From Prevotellaceae bacterium (GTDB lineage Bacteria > Bacteroidota > Bacteroidia > Bacteroidales > Paludibacteraceae), in the NCBI GenBank assembly GCA_031270065.1, contig JAISYF010000178.1, forward strand, positions 1-57,023: a DNA stretch of 57,023 nucleotides. The letters run 5' to 3'. Of the stretch, positions 7,578 through 16,069 are shown in pieces. Position 1 is the stretch's first letter. Every line of letters starts with the position of its first letter. The position numbers were made by a program, and so were the translations under genes. The notes under the pieces were generated by a model. That model ran no database searches. It had not been told where the DNA came from and saw only the letters and a program-made list of their open reading frames with translations.

Positions 7578-8495
7578 TTAAATTCTAATCCAATTTTCAG
7601 GTACAACATCGTCATTTTCAAATGACTGCCACCATCTTTTTGGCGCAATCACCATTTTTTCCGCATTATCATTCAGCCACGCTCCCCACCAACTAAACGA
7701 ACTGTTTGCAACAATATTATGCTTGCAACGACTCATTAAATACATATCTTGCCACGAATTTCCGCCCGAATTGTGCGTTACATACGCAGCATTTTCGAGT
7801 TTGAAATTTTCCTGCACCCAATCTTTATCGTCTGTAAAAATGAAAAATTTAACATTTTCCTTAAATTTTTCACCTCTGATAATCAGAGGTTGATTTTCGC
7901 GATAGCGAAAATCAACTAATATCTTTTCCACCGCTTTTTTATAATAATTCATCGTGCAAATATTCGCAAAACCATTTGCATATTGCGCACTCAAATAATC
8001 GCCGCGCCTGATATGAATTGAAACGCTGTTTGTGTTTTCAATTTCATTTTTCAACTTTTTTGTTTCCTCCGACAATAAATTTTCATCAAAAACAAACGCT
8101 TTTTTTACATCGTTTTTGGTATTTTCAAAGAATTTTTCGCTTTGCCATGTGCCGCGAAAAAGTTCATTTTTATGCTTAAAATCAAAAACTTCGGGGTAAA
8201 AAATAAAATTTTTCTCAACTTTAACCATGTAAATACCTATGAGTTGATACAGTTTTTCGCGGTATTTTTTTGGAAAAAAACGTAAAATTTGCGCATAAAA
8301 ATCCAGCAAAAACGTGGATTTTGTATGAATGCCGAAAATTTTTTCCAATTCATAACCTTGATGTCCGTATTTTTTGCTGTTGTGCTTGAAAGGAACAAAC
8401 AAGCGCGCTTTTTGCCCTCGTTTTTGCAGTTCCAAACAAAAGGCGTAAATAAACATCTGGTTGCCCAAGCCGCCTGTGATAGTAAGGTATTTCAT
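7578..8495 (-). CDS. GT11 alpha-1,2-fucosyltransferase
   Basis: 305 residues with all the marks of family 11: GGLGNQMFIYAFCLELQKRG at the N-terminus, the donor-binding HIRRGDYLS (H161 to D166), FIFTDDKDWV, and SSFSWWGAWLN near the C-terminus. It should transfer L-fucose from GDP-fucose, usually in alpha-1,2 linkage to galactose, onto a lipid-linked glycan. Together with the GT23-like gene 8 bases upstream it implies a doubly fucosylated surface glycan. No GDP-fucose synthesis genes are in the window. Confidence 0.9.
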   Translation of the reverse strand: MKYLTITGGLGNQMFIYAFCLELQKRGQKARLFVPFKHNSKKYGHQGYELEKIFGIHTKSTFLLDFYAQILRFFPKKYREKLYQLIGIYMVKVEKNFIFYPEVFDFKHKNELFRGTWQSEKFFENTKNDVKKAFVFDENLLSEETKKLKNEIENTNSVSIHIRRGDYLSAQYANGFANICTMNYYKKAVEKILVDFRYRENQPLIIRGEKFKENVKFFIFTDDKDWVQENFKLENAAYVTHNSGGNSWQDMYLMSRCKHNIVANSSFSWWGAWLNDNAEKMVIAPKRWWQSFENDDVVPENWIRI

Positions 8496-8503
8496 AATAT
8501 TTT

Positions 8504-9472
8504 TCAGTTATTTTTATCTATAAAAAATGAATTATTTTCCCGTACAAAATCTATAAACATATCGGGTGAGGAATTGTAAGCACCTATAAACAGTGCCGAT
8601 TTGCACAAAATTTCGACTGAGGCAAACATTTCAAGCAATTTTTGCGTCTTATACTCCAAACCTCTATTCTGAAAAGCATTGTTGTCATAACCTCTGTCTT
8701 CTTTTTTGCATAAGGTATATATTTGATAATCAGGTAATTCTGCTTTTATATTTTCAATAACTTGATAATCGTCTGTAAAAATAAACACATTTTTACAATA
8801 TTTTACATTTTTATACAAAAATGTAAAATATTTTTGCCAATCATACACTTCATCTTCTGTAATTTTGTCGCCTTGCCGAATATGAATGCCAACAAATTTT
8901 TCTGGCAAATTCAAGTTTTTTATAATGTTATCTATCTGATTTTCAGTATATTCATTAAATTTGTATGTTTCACAAATTATATGTTTGTACAAATCTCTAA
9001 GCGTTTGTTTTTCGACTTTTTTATCTAAAACAGAGTAGTTGTAGCAGGGATTTAATTGATAATAAAACTTATTCCACAATTCAAATGTATAATAAGTAAA
9101 ATTATATTTTTTCTTATAAAAATTTTTCTGAAAAGATTGTTTTAGAAAAGAAAATGTAAATTTTAGCCAAATCCATTTTGGTGTTTTTGTGCCGTAGCGC
9201 AATTTTTTATAAATGAATTTTGCGTACTGTTTTACGCTTGGAAATGGAAAACGAGAATTGAAAGTTGAGTGAAAATCGTCTGTAACTTCCTCGCAAAAAG
9301 GCAAAAAATAATCAGTCCAGCCATTTTTTATTTTAAAATTTGCATCCTTGGAAAAAAGTTTAAAACCTATTCCGTTCATTCTGCAATACGCAATAGCAAA
9401 CAACATTCCGAGATATTCAGAATAAAAGCCTGCATGATAGCCAATATTAAAAATTAGAGTTTTTTTTTGCAT
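8504..9472 (-). CDS. Putative fucosyltransferase, GT23/NodZ-like
   Basis: 322 residues, Lys/Tyr/Phe-rich. The clear signature is FVGIHIRQGDK (H197, R199, D202, K203). This has the HxRxxDK spacing of the alpha-1,6-fucosyltransferase group (FUT8, NodZ) rather than the HxRRGD of GT11. VFIFTDDYQVI and the C-terminal FIGAYNSSPDMF follow as in that superfamily of GDP-fucose binders. The beginning (IFNIGYHAGFYSEYLGMLFA) resembles the Gly-rich acceptor-side loop. The start overlaps the end of the upstream GT2 by 26 bases, indicating translational coupling. Sugar and linkage are inferred only. Confidence 0.6.
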   Translation of the reverse strand: MQKKTLIFNIGYHAGFYSEYLGMLFAIAYCRMNGIGFKLFSKDANFKIKNGWTDYFLPFCEEVTDDFHSTFNSRFPFPSVKQYAKFIYKKLRYGTKTPKWIWLKFTFSFLKQSFQKNFYKKKYNFTYYTFELWNKFYYQLNPCYNYSVLDKKVEKQTLRDLYKHIICETYKFNEYTENQIDNIIKNLNLPEKFVGIHIRQGDKITEDEVYDWQKYFTFLYKNVKYCKNVFIFTDDYQVIENIKAELPDYQIYTLCKKEDRGYDNNAFQNRGLEYKTQKLLEMFASVEILCKSALFIGAYNSSPDMFIDFVRENNSFFIDKNN

Positions 9473-10430
9473 AATTTGATATAAAATTACATATTTTTAC
9501 GATTGATGGACAAAAAAACATCCATCTATATTTTAATTTTGTTAATTTTTTGATTTCAATAAATTGATTATCAGACAGTAAAGCATAAAAATTATCAATT
9601 TCTTTTGTTGATAATTTCACAATTTTTCTCACAGCGGTAGTGTTCCAAAGGGCATCGTTTTTGATTTTTTGCGATAAACTTGGACTTATTTCTAAAATTT
9701 CATTGGCAAAATTCAATTTTCTTGTACCCATTTTTACCATGTCGGCAATTTTTCTGCTGTTTAGCGTTCTTGATATGGATTCTTGATTAAGGCAATAGTA
9801 ATAGTAAGCGTCTTGTATCGAACGTATTTTTTTTGCGTAAAATATCGATTTATAAATGCAATCGGCATCTTCCCAAAATACATTTTCGGCAAAAAACAGA
9901 TTATTTTCCAATAAAAAAGTTCTGTTAAAAATTTTTACACAAGATGATAAGATTTTTTGCGGCTCAAAAAATAATTCTAAAAATTCTTTCCCTGCAATAA
10001 TATCGTTTGTAGAAATATTTTCACACTGCACAAAATTCAGCGTGTCAATTTGTTTGTAAAAACTAAACATCAACAAATCGAGATTATCTTTTTCGCAAAG
10101 ATTGAGCAATTTTTCAAAACAATTTTCCACAATGTAATCATCGCTGTCAATAAACCATATATATTTGCCTTTTGCTGCTTTCAGTCCTGTGTTTCGTGCT
10201 GCGCCGAGTTTCTTATTTACTTCATGTTCGAGCAAGATGAGGTTTTCGTGCCGTTTCTGAAAATAAAGCACAATCTCGCGACTGTTGTCGGGCGAGCAGT
10301 CATTTACACAAATCACTTCATATTCCGTTTCGGGAATATTTTGCTTGTAAATGCTGTCCAAACAACGTGAAATGTATTTTTCTACATTGTAGCAGGGCAA
10401 AATTATTGATAATTTCGGATTTTCGTTCAT
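9447..10430 (-). CDS. Glycosyltransferase family 2
   Basis: 327 residues. Motifs KLSIILPCYNVEKYISRCLDS, VICVNDCSPDNS, and WFIDSDDYIVE (the DSD metal site near residue 95) define a GT-A family 2 enzyme. The second half, with VFWEDADCIYKSIFYAKKI, is the acceptor side typical of capsule and LPS transferases. It is the first sugar transferase after the NlpC gene, 53 bases downstream of it, and overlaps the next gene. Confidence 0.87.
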   Translation of the reverse strand: MNENPKLSIILPCYNVEKYISRCLDSIYKQNIPETEYEVICVNDCSPDNSREIVLYFQKRHENLILLEHEVNKKLGAARNTGLKAAKGKYIWFIDSDDYIVENCFEKLLNLCEKDNLDLLMFSFYKQIDTLNFVQCENISTNDIIAGKEFLELFFEPQKILSSCVKIFNRTFLLENNLFFAENVFWEDADCIYKSIFYAKKIRSIQDAYYYYCLNQESISRTLNSRKIADMVKMGTRKLNFANEILEISPSLSQKIKNDALWNTTAVRKIVKLSTKEIDNFYALLSDNQFIEIKKLTKLKYRWMFFCPSIVKICNFISNYAKKNSNF

Positions 10431-10483
10431 TTTATTTTAATTTTTTTGCCACAGATTACACATATTAACAAGGAGAAATAAAA

Positions 10484-11056
10484 TCAGTGTATTTCTGTGT
10501 TTTCAGTGGCTATGTTATTTTCTATTTCTATCACTCTGCACGCCGACTTGTAGCGGGTTGCGTAATACGGCTCAGTTGATTTTGAGATAATTATGCCGTT
10601 TGTAACCGATGTGTGAATGAACTTAAAAGCTCCGTTTTCTATTGAATCCGATACCACCATTCCAACGTGTCCGATGTTTCCTTTCCTCCGCCTGCCCTCG
10701 AAAAACACGAGGTCGCCTTTCCGCAAATCCGCTCTGTCTATGTGAGTATGAGACAGATATTGCGCTGTTGCCGTACGTTGAAGATTGATGCCAAAATTTT
10801 TAAAAATGTGTTGCATAAACCCCGAACAATCAAATCCTGCAACGCCTGTTCCTCCGTAACGGTAGGGCGCACCGAGAAAAATTTTGCTGTACGCTGTCAA
10901 TGAGTCTAACAGCAAAATAGACGCTTTTTGGGGCGGAACAACACTGTCAATCTTTTCAAATTCCTCTATTTCATCGTATTCCTCATCAAAAAACTGCGCA
11001 AAAGCGTTCCCCGAACAAAAACATAAAAGTACAAAAATTATTTTTATTTTTTGCAT
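10484..11056 (-). CDS. NlpC/P60 peptidoglycan endopeptidase, exported
   Basis: 190 residues. Residues 1-20 form a signal peptide (IIFVLLCFCSGNAFAQ). An acidic stretch (DEEYDEIEEFEKID) precedes the C40 domain. The catalytic Cys is C77 in GVAGFDCSGF; H130 in GNIGHVGMV and H148 in FIHTS complete the active site. The enzyme should cut D-Glu to diaminopimelate bonds in peptidoglycan stem peptides in the periplasm. The gene follows maf by 42 bases and probably shares its promoter. Confidence 0.92.
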   Translation of the reverse strand: MQKIKIIFVLLCFCSGNAFAQFFDEEYDEIEEFEKIDSVVPPQKASILLLDSLTAYSKIFLGAPYRYGGTGVAGFDCSGFMQHIFKNFGINLQRTATAQYLSHTHIDRADLRKGDLVFFEGRRRKGNIGHVGMVVSDSIENGAFKFIHTSVTNGIIISKSTEPYYATRYKSACRVIEIENNIATENTEIH

Positions 11057-11098
11057 AATTTTTTAAGATTTAAGATATTAGTAATATCTTGTGTCTGT

Positions 11099-11683
11099 TT
11101 AAAATTTCTTTAAAACCTGATAAATCCTCTGCACAGGCAACCCCATTACATTATAGTACGAGCCTTCGATTTTTTTCACACCAACAAATCCAATCCACTC
11201 TTGAATGCCGTAACCGCCTGCTTTGTCGTATGGTTGATATTTTTTAACATAATAGTTGATTTCGCTGTCATTTAATACAGAAAATGTTACTTTTGTAACA
11301 GTTGAAAAGATTTTTTGCTGCTCTTGCGTTGTAAGGCAAACTCCTGTGATAACCTCGTGCGTTGCGCCAGAAAGCGTTTGCAGCATATTTTTTGCCTCCT
11401 GTTCGTTTTTTGGCTTGCCAAGTAATTGATTATCAGCGACTACAATAGTATCTGCCGTAATCAAAAGCGTATTTTTTTCCAAAAATTGCAGATAATACTC
11501 TGCTTTCTGCCTTGCAAGATACTCAGGCACTTTATCTATCTGTAAATCAGCGGGGTATGTTTCTTTAACGCTGTCAATCGTTTTTACTTCAAAATCAATA
11601 TCAAGCCCTTTTAACAGATTTTGTCGCCTCTCAGACTGCGAGGCAAGAATTATTTTGTATTTTTTTAAATTTTCTAACATCAT
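11099..11683 (-). CDS. maf: Maf-family nucleotide pyrophosphatase
   Basis: 194 residues of normal family length. IILASQSERRQNLL is the N-terminal phosphate-binding motif, LITADTIVVADNQLLGKPK the conserved Asp/Thr centre, and YDKAGGYGIQEW the C-terminal signature. Maf proteins hydrolyse dTTP, UTP or modified pyrimidine triphosphates to monophosphates and affect septation in some bacteria. Two adjacent ATG codons (11683 and 11680) are possible starts. The promoter is the repeated 64-bp module just upstream. Confidence 0.92.
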   Translation of the reverse strand: MMLENLKKYKIILASQSERRQNLLKGLDIDFEVKTIDSVKETYPADLQIDKVPEYLARQKAEYYLQFLEKNTLLITADTIVVADNQLLGKPKNEQEAKNMLQTLSGATHEVITGVCLTTQEQQKIFSTVTKVTFSVLNDSEINYYVKKYQPYDKAGGYGIQEWIGFVGVKKIEGSYYNVMGLPVQRIYQVLKKF

Positions 11684-11696
11684 TTTCTTTTTATGC

Positions 11697-11759
11697 TACC
11701 TTTGCATTCTGTTTGCAATATTTCCTTTATGGCAATTTTTCAAACAGAATGCAAAGATA
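11697..11759. repeat. Inverted repeat carrying two facing -7 boxes
   Basis: Arms 11697-11715 and 11741-11759 match at 18 of 19 positions around a 25-bp spacer. Each arm contains a TAnCTTTG box (TACCTTTG on plus, TATCTTTG on minus), so the boxes point at each other. The minus-strand maf transcript would begin inside the arm and could fold its leader into an ATTCTGTTTG/CAAACAGAAT hairpin. Confidence 0.7.
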
Positions 11760-11814
11760 ACATAAAATTTTCAATTACACACAAACGCATAAAAATTTTT
11801 CCGAAAAATTTATA
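11751..11814 (-). promoter_or_regulatory. Dispersed promoter module, copy A (maf)
   Basis: On the minus strand: palindrome AAATTTTTC-GGAAAAATTT, then GTTTGTGTGTAATTGAAAA, then TTTTATGTTATCTTTGC with -7 box 11752-11759. It is nearly identical to copy B2 (35320-35384). Confidence 0.7.
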
Positions 11815-11820
11815 ATTGCG

Positions 11821-11930
11821 GATTTGAAAATTCAATTTGAAAATTTGAAAATTTGAAATTAAAATTTCCCAATATTCAAATATTCAAATTGAATTTTTGA
11901 ATTTTCAAATTTTCAAATCCTCAAATTTAA
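11821..11930. repeat. TTTGAAAA-family long inverted repeat
   Basis: Units of GATTTGAAAA / AATTTGAAAA on the left are mirrored by TTCAAATTTTCAAATCC on the right, around the core GAAATTAAAATTTCCCAATATT. Related copies lie at 28998-29134 and 37127-37235. Confidence 0.75.
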
Positions 11931-11962
11931 TTTAGTTATTTGCGTCTTGTGTCTAAATTTTG

Positions 11963-11970
11963 TACCTTTG
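11963..11970 (+). promoter_or_regulatory. -7 box of uvrA
   Basis: TACCTTTG, 25 bases before the ATG at 11996. Its position overlaps the open frame upstream of uvrA and therefore fixes the later start codon. Confidence 0.7.
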
Positions 11971-11995
11971 CGCCTTGAATTTTTTTGAGAAAATA

Positions 11996-14767
11996 ATGAA
12001 AAAAAATATAGAAATAAAAAATGCGCGGGTGCATAATCTCAAATGCGTTGATGTGAATATTCCACATGATAAATTGGTGGTAATCAGCGGTTTATCGGGT
12101 AGCGGCAAGTCGTCTTTGGCGTTTGATACGCTCTATGCAGAAGGACAACGGCGGTATGTGGAGAGCCTTAGTTCGTACATCAGGCAGTTTTTGGGCAGAA
12201 TGAACAAGCCCGAAGTCGATTACATCAACAACCTGCCGCCCGCTATTGCAATAGAACAAAAAGTTATCTCAAACAATCCCCGTTCCACTGTCGGCACGCA
12301 AACCGAAATTTACGAGTACCTCAAACTGCTTTTTGCGCGGATTGGGCAGACTGTTTCGCCAATTTCGGGCGATGCAGTGAAAAAAGACAGCGTTGGCGAT
12401 GTTGTGAAATTTATCATAAATTTGCCTCTAAATACGGAAGTTTTGTTGCTTTCACCGCTCGTTTTGCCAGAAAACAGAATTCTTGCAGAACATTTACAAA
12501 TACTTTCACAACAAGGATTTAGCAGAATTTTTGTAAATAACGAAATAGTTAGAATTTCAAATTTTTTTTCTGAAAAAACTGAAAAAAAATTGAAAAATAT
12601 TTTATTGTTAGTCGATAGAATTATCAATGACGGACAAAATGAAACCGCCAACCGCCTTGCAGACAGCGTTCAAACGGCGTTTTTTGAGGGACACAATTCG
12701 TGCGAGGTTTTCTATATTATTGATAATCAAAAAAATACAAAAAAATTCTCTCATAGTTTTGAGGCAGACGGAATAATTTTTGAAGAGCCGACAGAAAAAA
12801 TGTTCAGTTTCAACAATCCTCTCGGCGCGTGTCCCGACTGCGAGGGTTTTGGTAAGCGGCAAGGCATTGCGCCCGAGCTTGTAATCCCCGACACAACGCT
12901 CTCGGTCTATGAAGACGCGGTGCTGTGCTGGAAAAACGAAATGGGCAAAGAGTGGAAAAACGCGCTGATTTATTCTGCCGACAAATTTGCTTTTCCAATT
13001 CATAAACCCTACAATCAACTAACTGAAAATCAACGAAATACCCTTTGGCAAGGTAATAAATATTTTGGCGGAATTTATCAATTTTTCGATTTTATACAGA
13101 GCCAGCAGTACAAAATTCAGTACCGCGTAATGCTGGCGCGCTATCGCGGAATTACCGTTTGTCAAACTTGTGGCGGAACGCGCCTGAAAAAAGAGGCTTC
13201 TTATGTGAAAATAAACGGCTTTTCAATTTCAGATTTAGTTGATTTGCCGATTTCAGAATTGCGCGAACTCTTTGATAATCTGCAACTTAACAAACAAGAT
13301 GAAAACATATCCAAAAGACTTTTGGTGGAAATACGCAGCCGACTTTCGTTTTTGGTTGATGTTGGCTTGGGCTACCTCACGCTCAACCGCCAATCGAACA
13401 CGCTTTCGGGCGGCGAGAGCCAGCGGATTAATCTTGCCACATCGCTCGGCAGCGCGTTAGTCGGCTCACTCTACATTCTCGACGAGCCGTCAATCGGACT
13501 GCATAGCCGCGACACAGAGCAGCTTTTGGGCGTGCTCAAACAGTTGAAAGAACTCGGAAACACCGTTATAATAGTGGAACACGATAACGAAATAATCCAT
13601 TCAGCCGACTACCTTATTGATATGGGACCAAAAGCGGGACGGCTCGGCGGTGAAGTAGTTTTTTGCGGAGTTCCTGCGCAAGCCTCTGAAAATGAGATAG
13701 ATAAATCCATTACTTTGAAATATTATTTTGGCAAAGAAAAAATCGAAACGCCGATTTTAAGGCGAAAATTTAATAATTTTATTGAAGTAAAAAATGCGAA
13801 TGCAAATAACCTCAAAAACTTGACTGTGAAATTTCCGCTCGGCGTAATTACTTGTGTTACAGGAGTTTCTGGTTCGGGAAAGTCGTCTTTGGTGCGCGAT
13901 GTTTTGTTTGCCGAATTGCAAAAATATTTTAATTCAGGCAAAAACTCCACCAATAAACTTTCGGGCAGTTTGCACCTAATCGACAATGTAGAGTTTATAA
14001 ATCAAAGCCCAATCGGCAAATCAACGCGCTCAAATTCAGCCACTTACATAAAGGCGTATGACGAAATCCGCAAACTTTTTTCCGATTGTCCGTTGTCGAA
14101 ACAAATGAATTTTACGCCTGCCAATTTTTCGTTCAACCAAGACGGAGGGCGGTGCGATTTTTGTCAGGGTGAGGGCATTATTACCGTTCCAATGCAGTTT
14201 ATGGCAGATGTAGAATTGGAGTGCGAGCATTGCAAAGGACAGCGTTTTAAGCAAGATATTCTTGATGTTCGTTTTCGCGGAAAAAATATTTTTGATGTAT
14301 TGGAAATGACAGTAAATCAGGCGATTGAGTTTTTTGATAATGATAAAAATTCTACCGAAAAACGCATTGTAAAACGGCTCAAACCTCTGCAAGACGTGGG
14401 CATCGGCTATGTGAAACTTGGGCAAGCGTCAAGCACGCTGTCCGGCGGCGAAAGCCAGCGGGTAAAACTCGCCTCATTCCTTGCAAACGAGAGCATAAAG
14501 CCGATGGTTTTTATTTTCGATGAGCCGTCGACAGGGCTGCACACGCACGACATTTCTACACTTATGAATGCTCTTAATGCGCTGATAATCAGAGGACATA
14601 CGATAATAATTATCGAACACAATCTTGATATTATAAAGTGTGCCGATTATGTGATTGACCTCGGTCCAGACGGCGGCAAAAACGGCGGTGAAATAGTGGC
14701 GGCAGGCGCGCCAGAGCAAATCGCAAAAAACGAAAAATCAATTACAGGAAAATATTTGAAATTTTAG
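11996..14767 (+). CDS. uvrA: UvrA excinuclease subunit
   Basis: 923 residues, close to the usual 940. UvrA is the damage-recognising ATPase of nucleotide excision repair and acts as a dimer with UvrB. Two ABC-type ATPase modules are visible. The first has Walker A GLSGSGKSSLAFDTLYAEG, zinc-finger cysteines in CPDCEGFG paired with CQTCGGTRL, signature TLSGGESQRINLATSL and Walker B LYILDEPSIGLH. The second has GVSGSGKSSLVRDVL, a CDFCQGEG/CEHCKGQRF zinc module, TLSGGESQRVKLASFL and FIFDEPSTGLH. The frame is open to a TTG at 11960 but that lies in the promoter. No lexA-like operator is apparent. It stands alone as a transcription unit. Confidence 0.97.
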   Translation: MKKNIEIKNARVHNLKCVDVNIPHDKLVVISGLSGSGKSSLAFDTLYAEGQRRYVESLSSYIRQFLGRMNKPEVDYINNLPPAIAIEQKVISNNPRSTVGTQTEIYEYLKLLFARIGQTVSPISGDAVKKDSVGDVVKFIINLPLNTEVLLLSPLVLPENRILAEHLQILSQQGFSRIFVNNEIVRISNFFSEKTEKKLKNILLLVDRIINDGQNETANRLADSVQTAFFEGHNSCEVFYIIDNQKNTKKFSHSFEADGIIFEEPTEKMFSFNNPLGACPDCEGFGKRQGIAPELVIPDTTLSVYEDAVLCWKNEMGKEWKNALIYSADKFAFPIHKPYNQLTENQRNTLWQGNKYFGGIYQFFDFIQSQQYKIQYRVMLARYRGITVCQTCGGTRLKKEASYVKINGFSISDLVDLPISELRELFDNLQLNKQDENISKRLLVEIRSRLSFLVDVGLGYLTLNRQSNTLSGGESQRINLATSLGSALVGSLYILDEPSIGLHSRDTEQLLGVLKQLKELGNTVIIVEHDNEIIHSADYLIDMGPKAGRLGGEVVFCGVPAQASENEIDKSITLKYYFGKEKIETPILRRKFNNFIEVKNANANNLKNLTVKFPLGVITCVTGVSGSGKSSLVRDVLFAELQKYFNSGKNSTNKLSGSLHLIDNVEFINQSPIGKSTRSNSATYIKAYDEIRKLFSDCPLSKQMNFTPANFSFNQDGGRCDFCQGEGIITVPMQFMADVELECEHCKGQRFKQDILDVRFRGKNIFDVLEMTVNQAIEFFDNDKNSTEKRIVKRLKPLQDVGIGYVKLGQASSTLSGGESQRVKLASFLANESIKPMVFIFDEPSTGLHTHDISTLMNALNALIIRGHTIIIIEHNLDIIKCADYVIDLGPDGGKNGGEIVAAGAPEQIAKNEKSITGKYLKF

Positions 14768-14927
14768 AGTTGGGTTCTAACTTCAATCTCAATTTCACAA
14801 TGCGCTTTTCGGCTGTTGTGTCAATAATCTGCACATTTTACAGCAACGGCAGAAGTTTTTTATTTTTTGTAATGCAACTTTAAGTAGAAAAAAAAATTTT
14901 GCGCTTTTTTATTTTCAAAAAAAATAT

Positions 14928-14935
14928 TAATTTTG
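14928..14935 (+). promoter_or_regulatory. -7 box of ribE
   Basis: TAATTTTG, 26 bases before the ribE ATG. Confidence 0.55.
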
Positions 14936-14961
14936 CAGGAAAATTTATAAAATAAAAAAAT

Positions 14962-15561
14962 ATGTTTTCAGGAATAATAGAAACGGCAGCGGTTGTTACA
15001 GGGTTAAAACGCGAGCAGGACAACTTGCATATTACGTTAAAATGCTCATTTACAGACGAATTGAAAATTGACCAAAGTGTGTCGCACAACGGCGTTTGCC
15101 TCACTGTGGTTGATATAAACGGAGGCGAATATACCGTTACCGCAATTCGTGAAACGCTCGAAAGGACAAATCTCGGCTTGCTAACGGTAGGCAGCCGCGT
15201 GAATCTTGAACGCTCAATGCTTATGAACGGCAGGCTCGACGGGCATATTGTGCAGGGACACGTTGATACTGTGGCGGTGTGCAAAAAAGTAACTTCGGCA
15301 GACGGCAGTTTTTATTATTTATTTGAGTATCAAGTAGATAAGGAGTTGCAAAAGCGCGGTTATTTTACCGTAGATAAAGGCTCGGTAACGGTGAATGGCG
15401 TGAGTTTGACCGTCTGCAATCCGACCGAAAACGTTTTTGAAGTGGCGATAATTCCTTACACTTTTGAAAATACCAATTTCAAAGAAATTCAGGTCGGCAC
15501 TGTGGTGAATTTGGAGTTTGATATTTTTGGAAAATATATTGCAAGATTAAACTCATTATGA
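14962..15561 (+). CDS. ribE: Riboflavin synthase, alpha subunit
   Basis: 199 residues. The enzyme dismutates two molecules of 6,7-dimethyl-8-ribityllumazine to riboflavin. It begins with the conserved MFSGIIE and has two tandem lumazine-binding barrels of about 95 residues each, with SHNGVCLTV and NGRLDGHIVQGHVD in the first and VNGVSLTV plus IIPYTFENTN in the second. The gene overlaps the next by ATGA. No FMN riboswitch is visible in the short leader. Confidence 0.95.
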   Translation: MFSGIIETAAVVTGLKREQDNLHITLKCSFTDELKIDQSVSHNGVCLTVVDINGGEYTVTAIRETLERTNLGLLTVGSRVNLERSMLMNGRLDGHIVQGHVDTVAVCKKVTSADGSFYYLFEYQVDKELQKRGYFTVDKGSVTVNGVSLTVCNPTENVFEVAIIPYTFENTNFKEIQVGTVVNLEFDIFGKYIARLNSL

Positions 15562-15923
15562 ACATTGAACAACTGCGCGAAGAGTGCCTGAAAATAAAAG
15601 GTGCAGAGGAGTGTTTTCCGTTTGACGAGGACACGATAGTTTTTAAGGTTATGGGCAAAATGTTCGCTTTTTTCAGTTTAACGCCCAAAGACGGCGAGTT
15701 TTTCGTCTGCCTCAAATGCGCACCAGAACGCTCTGTCGAACTGCGCGACAGGTATCATGGCGTTACAAAGGGCTATTACTGCGGGAATAATCTGCTGTGG
15801 AACTCTGTCTATATTGAACGCGACCTGCCCGATAATTTGATACGAGAATTAATTCAACACTCTGCTAATGAGGTGGTTAAAAAATTGCCTAAAACAAAAC
15901 AGAGAGAATATTTTGAGAATTAA
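15558..15923 (+). CDS. MmcQ/YjbR-family protein
   Basis: 121 residues, alpha/beta double-wing fold family. EECFPFDEDTIVFKVMGKMFAFFSL and the C-terminal DNLIRELIQHSANEVV are family signatures. These small cytoplasmic proteins are presumed to bind DNA but their role is poorly defined. The 4-base ATGA overlap with ribE indicates translational coupling. A terminator hairpin follows at 15985. Confidence 0.85.
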   Translation: MNIEQLREECLKIKGAEECFPFDEDTIVFKVMGKMFAFFSLTPKDGEFFVCLKCAPERSVELRDRYHGVTKGYYCGNNLLWNSVYIERDLPDNLIRELIQHSANEVVKKLPKTKQREYFEN

Positions 15924-15984
15924 AAATTGGAATAGCACTTGTAATTTCAGATTTGCCCCGCAATCTTATTGATAAATTTTAATT

Positions 15985-16023
15985 TTGTAGATAAAAAAAG
16001 ATTTTTTATCTACAATTTTTTTC
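15985..16023 (+). terminator. Rho-independent-like terminator after the YjbR gene
   Basis: A perfect 14-bp stem, TTGTAGATAAAAAA (15985-15998) with its complement (16002-16015), a 3-nt loop and a run of T. It ends the ribE operon just before the next promoter. Confidence 0.7.
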
Positions 16024-16034
16024 TAAAAAAATTG

Positions 16035-16042
16035 TATCTTTG
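16035..16042 (+). promoter_or_regulatory. -7 box of the GH73-LysM gene
   Basis: TATCTTTG, 27 bases before the start codon. Confidence 0.6.
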
Positions 16043-16069
16043 CGAGTTTAATTTTCAAATTATTATTTT

